Of a stretch of DNA of 38,204 nucleotides, positions 24,745 through 34,387 are shown piece after piece. The notes under the pieces were generated by a model. That model was given only the letters and a program-made list of their open reading frames with translations, had not been told where the DNA came from and did no database searches. The position numbers and the translations under genes are program-made. The first letter of the stretch is position 1, and each line of letters begins with the position of its first letter. Origin of the DNA: Candidatus Viridilinea mediisalina (GTDB taxonomy: Bacteria; Chloroflexota; Chloroflexia; Chloroflexales; Chloroflexaceae); NCBI RefSeq assembly GCF_002532535.1, contig NZ_NQWI01000046.1, positions 1 through 38,204 of the forward strand, read 5' to 3'.

Positions 24745-27700
24745 GCGGCGTCCCCCTCGGCATCATCGCGCTTGGCCTGCTGTAGTGGCAGGATAAAGCT
24801 AAAGATACTGCCCTTGCCATGTTCGCTCTGTACCCACATCTCGCCGCCGTGCTGCTCGACAATCTGCTTAGCGATGGCTAGGCCCAAGCCTGTGCCACCC
24901 GCAATGTCGCGCAATGGGTTGTCGGCCCGATAGAAGGGGCGGAACAACTTCTTGCGCTGCTCGGCGGTCATTCCTACGCCATTATCTTCGACCTCAACCT
25001 GAAGCATGTTCCCGGGGTTGAGGAAGGCCCGTACATAAATGTTGCCCCCCTCGAAGGTATATTTTACCGCGTTTGAGAAAAGATTGGTCAGCACTTGGTT
25101 GATGCGCCGCTGATCAGCCATCACCGCTGGCAGATGCTCTGGTACATCAATGCTCACGTTCATCTGTTTGCGTTCGGCTTCCAGATGCAGCGCTTGGGCC
25201 ACTTCGTGGATCAGGCCGGGGATTTCGACCGGGGCGATCACCAGTTTCTTCTTCGAGTCGGGACGCGAGAATTCCAGAATGTCTTCGATCAGGTCGCGCA
25301 GACGGTTGGTGTTGTTCTTGATGATCTGTAGGTAGCTAACCTGATCCTGCGAAAGCCCTTGCCCCCCACCGAGCAGCAGAACGTCCACGTAGCCCTTGAC
25401 CGACGTGAGCGGGGTACGCAACTCATGGCTTACGTCAGAGATGAACTGGCGCTTGGCGTGATCCGCCTCGATCTCGCGGGTGATGTCGCGTAGCACTGCC
25501 ACATTGCCGTAAGTCTGACCATGGGGACCCGCTACCGTTGCGAGGTTAATTGCAATCACCTGAGCCGGATGTTCTAGATCAATATGGGTGGTGTAGATCT
25601 GCTGATTTTGACGCACTTGTTTCAGTCCGTTGGCAAGACCGTCGTAGATCGCACGGTAACGCTGGGCCGCTTCAACATCGCTCCCTAGCGTCTCGAAGAT
25701 ACTCAGAGTATGGCCCACCACCATCTCGGAGGAGATTTCTAGCACCTGTTCAGCGGCGGGGTTGAAGAGCGTAATCTGTTCACTGGTATCCAAGACGATC
25801 ACGCCCTCACTGACTGAACGTAGTACCGCTGCACTCTTGGAACTCTCCTCACGCTGCTCTTCCAGCAGGCTGGCGTTGGTGCCTGCCAGATCATTGATAA
25901 AGCTGTAGAGTTGGGCATTCGCAACCGCCGCAGCGATCACACTGGCAATCGTACCCAACAGGTTCATCTGTGAGTCGCTGAAGTAGCCCGGCGTGGTGCT
26001 AGACAGCACCAGCACGCCCAGCGCCTCATCGGTGGTCTTGAGTGGCACGGCTGCCACGGCGCGTACCTCATCGGCCCGCCCTGGCGCTTGTACCCAGCGC
26101 TCATCATCAAGCACATCGGCAATATTGACCGACTCTTGGCGCTCCATGACCCATCCGGCCAAGCCTTCGCCATTGCCAAAGATCATGGGAATATTGGCCG
26201 ATCGCGCTTGACCACGGCCATCTAGGACGGCCCGGCAGAAGAGCGCACCATCCTGGGTGTCACGCAGCATAATTGAGCCACGGGTGACGGCGAGGTTATC
26301 GGAGATCATTTCAAGTGCTTGGCGCAGGATGACGCCAAGATCGAGTTGGGTAGTCAGTTCGAGTGTAATCGCGTGAACTGCCTCGAGCCGATCTTTTTCT
26401 TGTGAGAGTTGTCGGTTGGCATGCTCTACTTCGGCAGTACGTTCAAGGACGCGCCGCTCGAGATCAGCCGCCAGATTGGAGAGTTGGTCGAAGAGATCTG
26501 CATTCTGGATGGCTTGTGAAGCTTGGTTGGCGAGGGTGAAGGTTACTTCGACCATTTCATCGTCGTAGACACCCACTTCAGCCGTGCCAATTGCGAGGAT
26601 GCCGATCAGTTTATTATCCACCAAAAGTGGGGCACCGATCCATGAACGGCACTGCCAACCCAGTTCCAAGAAGGGCGCAAAGGCCGATGCGTCGTGGGTG
26701 TCTTCAACCAGCACGGGGCGTAGGTTCGCAGCCATTGCTTGGAAGAGTGGCTGTTCCTCAAGGCTGAAGCGGGTGTTGAGCAGTTGCGCGTCGGTAAGCC
26801 CGCGTGTTTCGGTGATGCCAAAGTCGCCATGTTCGTCGCTTCGCAGCAGCACTGCGGCGCTATCATAGTGTACCACGCGCACCAGTTGATCGAGGATGAG
26901 TGTTTGAATCTCACGCAGCGCCAAGGTGGTGGTGAAGGATTGGGCCACATCGCGCAGCGTATCGGCCATGAGGCGGCGCTGCTGCTCCAATTCAAAGAGT
27001 TGGGCACTCTTGAGCGCCTGGCCCGCCTGATTGGCTAAGATCAGGCCCAACGACATCTGGTGTTCGCTCCAGTCGTAAGGCTGACGCTGGCCCACCCACA
27101 GCACCCCCATGCGCTCATCGTGGGAGCCAATGATCAAACCAAGCACACTCCGCATGCCCAACTTTAATGCATCGGGATTGGCATCGTCCAATACCTGGAG
27201 ATCGCTGATCGCAAGGGGTTGACCACTCTCCAGCAGCCGTTGGGTCATGCCATCAACCCGCAACGTAAGCTGCAAATCATCGCGGAATTGCGCTTGATCA
27301 ACAAACACTTTGCGGGTCGGTTTCCCATTGTTGAAGCGGATCACCAAGCTGGTATCGGCACCAAGCAGGCGTACCGCTGCATCGGCCACGAGGTGCTGCG
27401 TCTCGTCCATGTTCAAGCTACTGGAGAGATTCTGGGTCACCTCGAAGAGGGTGGTCATCTCGGTGGCGCGCTGGCGCGCTTCGCTGAAGAGGCGCGCATT
27501 GTTGAGCGCCACCGCCGCTTGGTTGGCCGCAGTCGTGAGGAAGCGCAGGTCGTTGGCATCGAAGGCGCGCTGCTCGTAGCTCTGGATGTTGATCACCCCC
27601 AGCACGCGCCCACCAAAGATGATCGGGGCCACGAGGAAGGACTCCTCAATGCTCCCGTCTTCGGTATGTTGCCCCAGATCCATCTCAAGGCCCATCTGAC

Positions 27701-30700
27701 GGCCCTCTTCGGCGCTGCGGAGCAGCAACGGTTGGGCTGTCCGAATCACCCAACCATTGACCCCATGCCCCAACGGGCCAGTCATCAACTCAACGATCCG
27801 TCCGCGATCATAGGCCACCGGGAAGTTAATGATGTTGCGCTGCTCATCGTAGAGCGCGATCAGCGAGGTGCTGACGTCAATCACCTCGCCAATGCCTTGG
27901 TGCAACTGCTCAAGCAACACCTGGATGTCGAGGGTCGCATTGACCGCGGTGCTGATGCTGCTAATCGTCGAGAGTTCGCGGATGCGCTGTTCACGCTCCT
28001 CAAACAGGCGTGCCGTCTGCAACGCGGTGGCGGCTTGGTCGGCCAAACCCGAAAGCAATTCCTGTTCATCGAGCGTAAACTCGCGGCGGTAGCTGGTCAT
28101 CACACTCAGCACGCCCAAGATTTGATCACGGTAGACCACCGGCACGCCCATGAACGAGACAAGGTTGTTATCGCGCTGGTAGTTAGGGTAGAGCGAACCA
28201 CCCGAAGAGTTGACATCCACGATAATCAGCGGGTTGCCCGTCGCAGCCACTTGGCCCGTCAGCCCTTGGCCCACCGGCACGCGCATGCGCGAACTGCGCT
28301 CGTTAGAGATGCCATCAAAGGCTGCGGGTACCAACATCTGCTCTGAGGTGATTGTCCAGAGTGCCACGGTGGAGACATTCAGCCGACGGCTGACCAACTC
28401 CATGAGTTTGTTGAGCACCTCATCGGGGCGCAGCAGCGAAGAGAGGATACTGGCAGCATTGAGCAGGGTCGAGAGTGCTCCAACCTTCTGTTCTAGCGCC
28501 CGAGCGCTAGAGGCTGCCGCTGCCGAGGCTTTAGCCCGTCCAATGGCGGTACTCGTCTGGTTGGCAATGGTCTGGCAGAGTTCAATCGCGCTGGTACTGA
28601 ATTCGCCATCGCGCCCGACAAAATCGAGCCCAACTGCGCCAATCACAACCTCATTGGCAACTAAGGGCACCAGCGCAATCGAGCGAATATCCAGGTCGCG
28701 GAAGAGTTGGTGGGAAAGGGCCATGAGCGGATCGTTCTGGGCATCAGGCACCACCAAGGGGGCACGCCGCTCATCGAGCAACGCAATTGCCGGATTCTCG
28801 CGCATGGGGATCACGAGGTCTTGGAGCATGCCACTATGGCGATACTCAGCCACAGCAGGCGCAACCCCCGCAGCGCGGTTGTAGATCACCAAGCGTGCTT
28901 GGTCCACTTCCGCCGCTTCTGCCATGGCATCAACCACAATCTGATAGATGCGGATCACATCGGTGGCGGCACTGGCCTGCACCGAGACGCGGTTGAGCAG
29001 GTTGAACTGCGCGACCTGTTGTTGCGCCCGTTCGAGCAGCCGGGCGTTCTGTACGCCGAGGGCGAGTTGGTTGGCCACCATGGTCATGAAGGCCAGTTCG
29101 CGTTCGCCATAGACAGCGGGGGTATAACTCATCACGGCGACGAGGCCCACCACTTGGCCATCACCGACGATCAGGGGGACACCGAGCCACGCCGCTGCGC
29201 TTTGGCCGGTACCAAAAGGCTGGACATCAAAACCAAGCTCTGCCGCTTCCACTTCAAGATTACTGAACTGTAGGGCGTGGCGGGTGCTGATAATATACTC
29301 CAGCAACCCATCGGGGTGGGGGGCTACTGGCAGATCGCTAAAGCTCTGAAGTTCGCCGTCAATCTCCAAGGTCAGGGTAAAGAGTTCCCGTTCGCGGTCA
29401 TAGATATAGCCCAAGAAGGCATCGAGGCTAAGGAACGCCCGGAGTTGCTCATAGGTTTGGAGCAACATCTGGCGCAGATCGAGGGTTGAACTGGTAATCT
29501 CGCCAATGCGATTGATGACGTGCAATTCGGCAAGACGGCGCTCACGTTCGTCAAAGAGCGTGGCCCGTTCCATTGCAACAGCCAGTTGATTGGCGAGGGC
29601 CGAGAGGAACTGCTGGTCGCGCTCGGTAAAGACATGGGGTTGGAAATCTTGAATACTGAGTACGCCAATCGTACGCCCCTGGCTCACTAGGGGCACACTC
29701 AGCCACGAGCGCACCTCGGAGGCTTCAGGAATCTGGGTGGTCAAAAGCGATTTATGACGGCGTTCGGCACGCAGATCGGGCACCAAGAGCGCTTGGCCCT
29801 TCAGAATGACCTCTTCAATCAAACCGCCGCGTGGCATCGTCTGCTTATGGGCTTCAACGAGGCATTGCCCGTTGTGCATAAGCAACTCGAAGCAGATCTC
29901 GGCCTGCTCGGCATCGTGGCTCACAATGTAGAAGATGCTCGGCGTACCCAAGAAGGCGACAATCTCTTGGTAGACCCGTTCGAGCAGGGTGGTGAGGTTG
30001 GTGGTGGAGGTAGCGGCGCTGCCGACATGGAAGAGTGCGGCCATCTGTTCCGCACGCGCATCGGCATCACGGATAAGCCAAGCATTCTCAATCGCAATGG
30101 CAGCTTGGTCGGCAAAGAGTTCGAGTGGTTCGACGCGGCGGGCCGTGGGACGCTGGTGATCGAGTGGGTCGCTCACCAACATGAGGCCCAACAGCACGCT
30201 ATCGGTCGAATAGAGTGGCACACAGAGTCTATCGCCGGATTGAGCATCACCAGAGGCATTGGTATCGGCATTGAGGGTGTAGCTAAAGAGCGTGAGATCG
30301 TAGGGTGCTTCCAGTTCTTGCGCTTCAGCAGCAGGCACGAAGTAGCAGCGCCCCATGCGGAAGCGCGGATCGAGGTAGCTCGTGGCCAGCCGTTCTGGCA
30401 GTAGCGTCTGGCTCATCTGCTCCAACTCGCTACGGGGAATCCCCGCAGCCACACTGGGGCGCAGCATGCCCGGGCTACGCTGGTCGCTTAGGCAGAAGAG
30501 GGCGACCCGGTAGTTGGCCGCTTCCATCGCGCTATAGCCCACCTGTTCAAGCAGGCTTTCGAGCGAACGGTTGGCCCGCAACGCTTGGCCAATCTCAAGC
30601 ACATTGTTGAGAATCGCCGCCCGTGATTTCTGGGCGCGGTAGAGCTGTTCTACTTCATGGTAGCGTTGGGCATTGCCAATCCCCACCGCAGTCTGGTGGG

Positions 30701-33227
30701 TCAAGGCGCGCAGAAACTCAACCGCATCGTAGTCGAAGGTGTGGGTGCGGTCGCCCAGCAACAGCAGGACACCATAGATGCCCGCTTGGTAGAAAATGGG
30801 CGCGGCGAGGGCCGAGCGTACATCATCGGTACCAATGAGTGCCTGTTCTTCAGCACTCAGGCTATCACTCAACTCCGGTTCACGCTGCTCCATCGCCCGC
30901 CACGCCGTAGCCGCAGCGGGGGCGAGCGTTATTCCAAGCAGATTCTGACGAATCGCCTCCTCAATGCCAATCGCCTCAACAATGACATAGGTGGGCTGCG
31001 TATCGTCGAGGCTGGCGTTCAAGCTATCGTGGTAGATGGCGGCAGCCTGCTGGCCCCCCAAGCTATAGAGCGCCCCTGCGTTATCGTTGGCATTGTCGTG
31101 CGCCGAGCGCAGCGCAATCAAACCACTGCTTGCGCCGGTTACCCGCAGAGCCTGTTCAAGCACATAGGCCAAAATCTCGGTCTGATCGAGGGTGGTCGCC
31201 AACTGGCTCGAGACACGCTGGAGCGCACGCAGTTGCTCAAGGCGGGTACGCAACCCCGCATCGGCCTGGGTGTAGCGGCTTGCATTGGCGAGGGCTTGGG
31301 CCGCCGGGCCAGCCACAATATTGAGCAGGCGCGCATCGTTGTCGCCAAAGGTGTCAGAGCCAGGCGCAAAGAGTTCTAGCGTGCCAATCAGCTCTTCGCG
31401 TAGACGCAGCGGTACACCAAGATAGGAGCGGGCCACACCGCCCGTTTCAAACTCAATCTTGCTAAGGCTTGCAATATTCGCCACTTGGGCCGGAGGCTGC
31501 TGCATGTCATTCATCCGCAGCATACGCCCCTGGCGTGTGAGCCAACTCGTGAGCCCAAGCGCCATCTCGGGATTGGCTAGACCGCGTTGAGCCACAACCT
31601 GCGGCTCGTGGGCGTGGCTCTCGATCAGGGCCACCCGCGCCGCACCATAACGCGCCAGCGCCTCAACCCCATCCAGAATGGCCGAGAGCGTCTCATCAAG
31701 CGAAAGATCGGAGGTCAGGTTGCGGCTAATATGCTGGAGCAACTCTAACTCAGCGGCGCGATCCTGTTCGGCAAGGAAGAGCCGCCGATTGAGAATTGCA
31801 GTTGCCACTTGGGCCGCAAGCACTTGGGCCAAATTACGTTCTGCCTGGGCAATGGGGCGACGGGCACGCACATAGCCCACCATCAAGAGCCCAATCGTCT
31901 CTTCTTTGACCAAGAGCGGCACAACGAGGGCGCTACGGCAGCCATTGGCGATCAGGTTCTCGACCAAGGGATTCGGGGGTGTAAGCTTTTCGGCCTCGCT
32001 AATCAACAGCGGACTCTGTTCCTCAACTTGAGCCAAGAGCGCCGCTGCGCCGCTGATCAGCGTCAGCGCACGGCCCGACTGGGTACGCCCCGCTTCGCTG
32101 TAGGTACTGACAGTCCGCAGTGTATCGGGATAGGCAGCATCAAGCAGCTTAACCGCGCAATAATCAGCGGAGAGCGCAAGGGCAATATTCTCAGTCGCCC
32201 GGCTGAGCATACTCTCAAGCTGAGAATTGGTCGTAATCTCTTGACTATTCTCATAGAGTACAAAGAGTTCACGGGCACGCTGCTGCTGTTGGCTAAAGAG
32301 CCGCCCATTGCGTACCAGCAGCGCCATCTGGGTGGTCAAGGTATTCGCCATGCGGCGCAGGCGCGTGCTTGGTTCCTGGGTGCCCTCGTTGAGGATCAGC
32401 ACCACCACGCCAGTCAATTCACCCTGGCTTCGCAGGGGCAGTGCCATCGCATGGCGTGCCTTCGAGCTATTGTGGTGGGGCCGTTCAGCTTGGCGGCGGC
32501 GCGCCTGTCCAGGGGCAAGTAGGCCCACCTGGGGGCCATTCTTAGCCGCATGAACCACTAGTTCATCGCTGAGCGGGAAGGTAAAATCGCCCTCACCGGC
32601 AGCCAGCAGGCCCAAGGTACCCTCTTGTTCTTCGCGGCTCGTATAGATCGCCGCAACAGCAACCCCAAGCAGCGGCGCAGCGCGGGTAAGTACCGCTTGG
32701 ATGAGTGTGCGCGTTTCCAGGATGCCAATCAGTTCGAGGTTGGAACTGACCAAGCGATAGATCTGCGAGACCAGTTCGGCCTCAACCTGGCGCTGGCGAT
32801 GAACGAGCAGCAGCGCCATCTGGGCGGTCAGGGCAGTTGCAAAGGCAGGATCGAGACCAGCGGCCCCCGCACCGCCAAGCGCGAGGCGGCCCAGCAGCAT
32901 CCCATCGGCCCGCAGCTCCAATGGCGCAGGATCGTGGCATGGTTGCTCACCCCAGCTTGCCGTTGCGAGTACCTGATCCTCTTCGATCAACTCAAGGCAA
33001 CCAGCCGCAACCTGCATATGGCGGGCGACCAGATCGGCAAGCATGCGTACAAGCTCACTTGCTTCTGCGAGCGCTCCCTCAGCCTGAGCGCATTGGGCGA
33101 GTTGGGCCAACAATTCCCAACTGGCGGTAGATGTGGGGGCAGTAGTCATATCCATAAGCCGGGCGTGCTGCTCCTGCATGCGGTGACCGAAAGGCTGGCT
33201 AGGGCGCGGATTGCGCTCTGTGAGCAT
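24741..33227 (-). CDS. Giant hybrid-free sensor histidine kinase with about 14 GAF modules
   Basis: 2828 residues. ATG 33227 is the first start but has no good ribosome site; starts at 33179, 33155 or 33149 are possible, and similarity begins only near residue 34. Residues about 35-2450 are a chain of about 14 GAF or GAF-like modules of 150-190 residues. Their boundaries show the recurring helix ANQ-A-x-A-(I/L)-x-N-A-x-L-F, a coiled linker and a strand pair with VPL or APL then IGVL or LGVL. A PAS domain (about 2468-2590) follows. HisKA has His2601 (SHELRTPLTSVKGY), and HATPase_c has the N box (NLFSNAVKY), DNGVGM and GGTGLGLAIAKQ. No transmembrane helix, receiver domain or Hpt is seen, so it is a soluble kinase. 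It would autophosphorylate and pass phosphate to the response regulator encoded upstream. The GAF array may bind many small ligands or oligomerise. Confidence 0.92.
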   Translation of the reverse strand: MLTERNPRPSQPFGHRMQEQHARLMDMTTAPTSTASWELLAQLAQCAQAEGALAEASELVRMLADLVARHMQVAAGCLELIEEDQVLATASWGEQPCHDPAPLELRADGMLLGRLALGGAGAAGLDPAFATALTAQMALLLVHRQRQVEAELVSQIYRLVSSNLELIGILETRTLIQAVLTRAAPLLGVAVAAIYTSREEQEGTLGLLAAGEGDFTFPLSDELVVHAAKNGPQVGLLAPGQARRRQAERPHHNSSKARHAMALPLRSQGELTGVVVLILNEGTQEPSTRLRRMANTLTTQMALLVRNGRLFSQQQQRARELFVLYENSQEITTNSQLESMLSRATENIALALSADYCAVKLLDAAYPDTLRTVSTYSEAGRTQSGRALTLISGAAALLAQVEEQSPLLISEAEKLTPPNPLVENLIANGCRSALVVPLLVKEETIGLLMVGYVRARRPIAQAERNLAQVLAAQVATAILNRRLFLAEQDRAAELELLQHISRNLTSDLSLDETLSAILDGVEALARYGAARVALIESHAHEPQVVAQRGLANPEMALGLTSWLTRQGRMLRMNDMQQPPAQVANIASLSKIEFETGGVARSYLGVPLRLREELIGTLELFAPGSDTFGDNDARLLNIVAGPAAQALANASRYTQADAGLRTRLEQLRALQRVSSQLATTLDQTEILAYVLEQALRVTGASSGLIALRSAHDNANDNAGALYSLGGQQAAAIYHDSLNASLDDTQPTYVIVEAIGIEEAIRQNLLGITLAPAAATAWRAMEQREPELSDSLSAEEQALIGTDDVRSALAAPIFYQAGIYGVLLLLGDRTHTFDYDAVEFLRALTHQTAVGIGNAQRYHEVEQLYRAQKSRAAILNNVLEIGQALRANRSLESLLEQVGYSAMEAANYRVALFCLSDQRSPGMLRPSVAAGIPRSELEQMSQTLLPERLATSYLDPRFRMGRCYFVPAAEAQELEAPYDLTLFSYTLNADTNASGDAQSGDRLCVPLYSTDSVLLGLMLVSDPLDHQRPTARRVEPLELFADQAAIAIENAWLIRDADARAEQMAALFHVGSAATSTTNLTTLLERVYQEIVAFLGTPSIFYIVSHDAEQAEICFELLMHNGQCLVEAHKQTMPRGGLIEEVILKGQALLVPDLRAERRHKSLLTTQIPEASEVRSWLSVPLVSQGRTIGVLSIQDFQPHVFTERDQQFLSALANQLAVAMERATLFDERERRLAELHVINRIGEITSSTLDLRQMLLQTYEQLRAFLSLDAFLGYIYDRERELFTLTLEIDGELQSFSDLPVAPHPDGLLEYIISTRHALQFSNLEVEAAELGFDVQPFGTGQSAAAWLGVPLIVGDGQVVGLVAVMSYTPAVYGERELAFMTMVANQLALGVQNARLLERAQQQVAQFNLLNRVSVQASAATDVIRIYQIVVDAMAEAAEVDQARLVIYNRAAGVAPAVAEYRHSGMLQDLVIPMRENPAIALLDERRAPLVVPDAQNDPLMALSHQLFRDLDIRSIALVPLVANEVVIGAVGLDFVGRDGEFSTSAIELCQTIANQTSTAIGRAKASAAAASSARALEQKVGALSTLLNAASILSSLLRPDEVLNKLMELVSRRLNVSTVALWTITSEQMLVPAAFDGISNERSSRMRVPVGQGLTGQVAATGNPLIIVDVNSSGGSLYPNYQRDNNLVSFMGVPVVYRDQILGVLSVMTSYRREFTLDEQELLSGLADQAATALQTARLFEEREQRIRELSTISSISTAVNATLDIQVLLEQLHQGIGEVIDVSTSLIALYDEQRNIINFPVAYDRGRIVELMTGPLGHGVNGWVIRTAQPLLLRSAEEGRQMGLEMDLGQHTEDGSIEESFLVAPIIFGGRVLGVINIQSYEQRAFDANDLRFLTTAANQAAVALNNARLFSEARQRATEMTTLFEVTQNLSSSLNMDETQHLVADAAVRLLGADTSLVIRFNNGKPTRKVFVDQAQFRDDLQLTLRVDGMTQRLLESGQPLAISDLQVLDDANPDALKLGMRSVLGLIIGSHDERMGVLWVGQRQPYDWSEHQMSLGLILANQAGQALKSAQLFELEQQRRLMADTLRDVAQSFTTTLALREIQTLILDQLVRVVHYDSAAVLLRSDEHGDFGITETRGLTDAQLLNTRFSLEEQPLFQAMAANLRPVLVEDTHDASAFAPFLELGWQCRSWIGAPLLVDNKLIGILAIGTAEVGVYDDEMVEVTFTLANQASQAIQNADLFDQLSNLAADLERRVLERTAEVEHANRQLSQEKDRLEAVHAITLELTTQLDLGVILRQALEMISDNLAVTRGSIMLRDTQDGALFCRAVLDGRGQARSANIPMIFGNGEGLAGWVMERQESVNIADVLDDERWVQAPGRADEVRAVAAVPLKTTDEALGVLVLSSTTPGYFSDSQMNLLGTIASVIAAAVANAQLYSFINDLAGTNASLLEEQREESSKSAAVLRSVSEGVIVLDTSEQITLFNPAAEQVLEISSEMVVGHTLSIFETLGSDVEAAQRYRAIYDGLANGLKQVRQNQQIYTTHIDLEHPAQVIAINLATVAGPHGQTYGNVAVLRDITREIEADHAKRQFISDVSHELRTPLTSVKGYVDVLLLGGGQGLSQDQVSYLQIIKNNTNRLRDLIEDILEFSRPDSKKKLVIAPVEIPGLIHEVAQALHLEAERKQMNVSIDVPEHLPAVMADQRRINQVLTNLFSNAVKYTFEGGNIYVRAFLNPGNMLQVEVEDNGVGMTAEQRKKLFRPFYRADNPLRDIAGGTGLGLAIAKQIVEQHGGEMWVQSEHGKGSIFSFILPLQQAKRDDAEGDAA

Positions 33228-33340
33228 GGTGTGTTCGCAAGCTCTGCCGTATGTATAAACGGCGTATGCGCCGGTTTCTGGTTGGTGTTGCTACCCAGCG
33301 TAGCCGGTTGTGGCGGGAGCCTTCCCCGGCCACAACCTAA

Positions 33341-33440
33341 GAAGCTGTCTGAAAAGCCAGTGGGCACACGCTGGAGTGCCGGCTTTAGCCGGCTAAAGCC
33401 GGCACTCCAACACCAGTCCATAGACTTTTCAGACAGCTTC
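33341..33440. mobile_element. MITE-like element, 100 bp, with 16-bp terminal inverted repeats
   Basis: Ends are GAAGCTGTCTGAAAAG and its exact complement; the central perfect 36-bp palindrome (33373-33408) is identical to that at 23746-23781. It sits inside the signalling cluster between the response-regulator stop codon (33440-33442) and the kinase start. Flanking TA on both sides could be a 2-bp target duplication. It could form a strong hairpin in the mRNA. Confidence 0.82.
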
Positions 33441-34387
33441 TACCGGCTGCGCCCAAAAACCACCCAACTCTTCTTCCCCTGCTCGCGTGCCTCGTGTAAT
33501 GCCCGCTGGCGCGTCTCCTCAACCGTTTCGCTCAATTCACGAATATCGTAGAACGGCCCGTCCTCGCTGGTCACCACCCCAACCGAGAGCGCCATCAGTG
33601 GAACTTGGCGCGTACCGCCCGCATCATCAGTAATCTCAATATACCCCTGTTTGCGATGGCGGAAATTGTAGTGCAGCCCGATCTCCTCATCAAAGCGGGT
33701 CAGGAGACGTTCGACAATCGTCTTAATCCGTTCAGGGCTGGAGGTAAGCACAAAGGCAGGCCCAACCACCATATGGCCTACAAAATCATCGTTCCCCCCC
33801 AGTTCATTCACCGCTTCATTAAGCAGCAGGGCGGTAAACTTGAGGACATCTTCACCCACCACTGAACCATAGCTTTGGGTAAAGGTCTCGAAGCCATTGA
33901 TATGCAGCAGTGCCATAGACCAACCCTGAGCAGAGAGCAGCAAGCGCAGATGATCGCCAATCAGATCCGCAGTGGGCAAGTTGGTCACTGGATGGAGTTG
34001 GTTCTTACGGCGGGCCTCATCGAGTTGGTTTTTAACAATCGTATGCACCTCTTCGATATCGAAGGGCTTGACGATATAATATTGCGCTTGAACCTCCCCC
34101 AGCCCTACCAGTCGGTCGCGCCGTTCACCACGAGCGGTAAGGAAGATGATCGGAATGTGGCGTGTACGCGGACTCGCACGCAAGGCGCGGCCAATGTCAT
34201 AGCCCTCCATATCGGGCAGATTCACATCAAGGAGCGCCAAGTTGGGCGGCGTCTTACTACAAATCTCAAGGGCGTGTGAACCACGCATAGCGGTAAAGAC
34301 CTCGTACCCTTGAGAGGTGAAGTAGATCTTGAGCAGGCTCGAGATGTCGGGCTGGTCTTCGACAACCAGAATACGTTCTTTACTCAC
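33440..34387 (-). CDS. Response regulator with REC and degenerate GGDEF-like domain
   Basis: 315 residues from GTG 34387, overlapping the TGA of the upstream LbH gene (GTGA). The receiver domain (1-120) is intact: acidic Asp11, phospho-acceptor Asp54 (LLDVNLPDM), Thr84 (FLTAR) and Lys107 (VKPFD). The second domain (about 130-310) has the diguanylate-cyclase layout (HPVTNLPTADLI in place of DPLTGLPNR), but the active-site loop reads GGNDDF (197-202) instead of GGDEF or GGEEF, with poor flanks. Cyclic-di-GMP synthesis is therefore unlikely; it may bind GTP or act as a protein-protein output. It is probably the partner of the giant kinase next door. Confidence 0.87.
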   Translation of the reverse strand: MSKERILVVEDQPDISSLLKIYFTSQGYEVFTAMRGSHALEICSKTPPNLALLDVNLPDMEGYDIGRALRASPRTRHIPIIFLTARGERRDRLVGLGEVQAQYYIVKPFDIEEVHTIVKNQLDEARRKNQLHPVTNLPTADLIGDHLRLLLSAQGWSMALLHINGFETFTQSYGSVVGEDVLKFTALLLNEAVNELGGNDDFVGHMVVGPAFVLTSSPERIKTIVERLLTRFDEEIGLHYNFRHRKQGYIEITDDAGGTRQVPLMALSVGVVTSEDGPFYDIRELSETVEETRQRALHEAREQGKKSWVVFGRSR

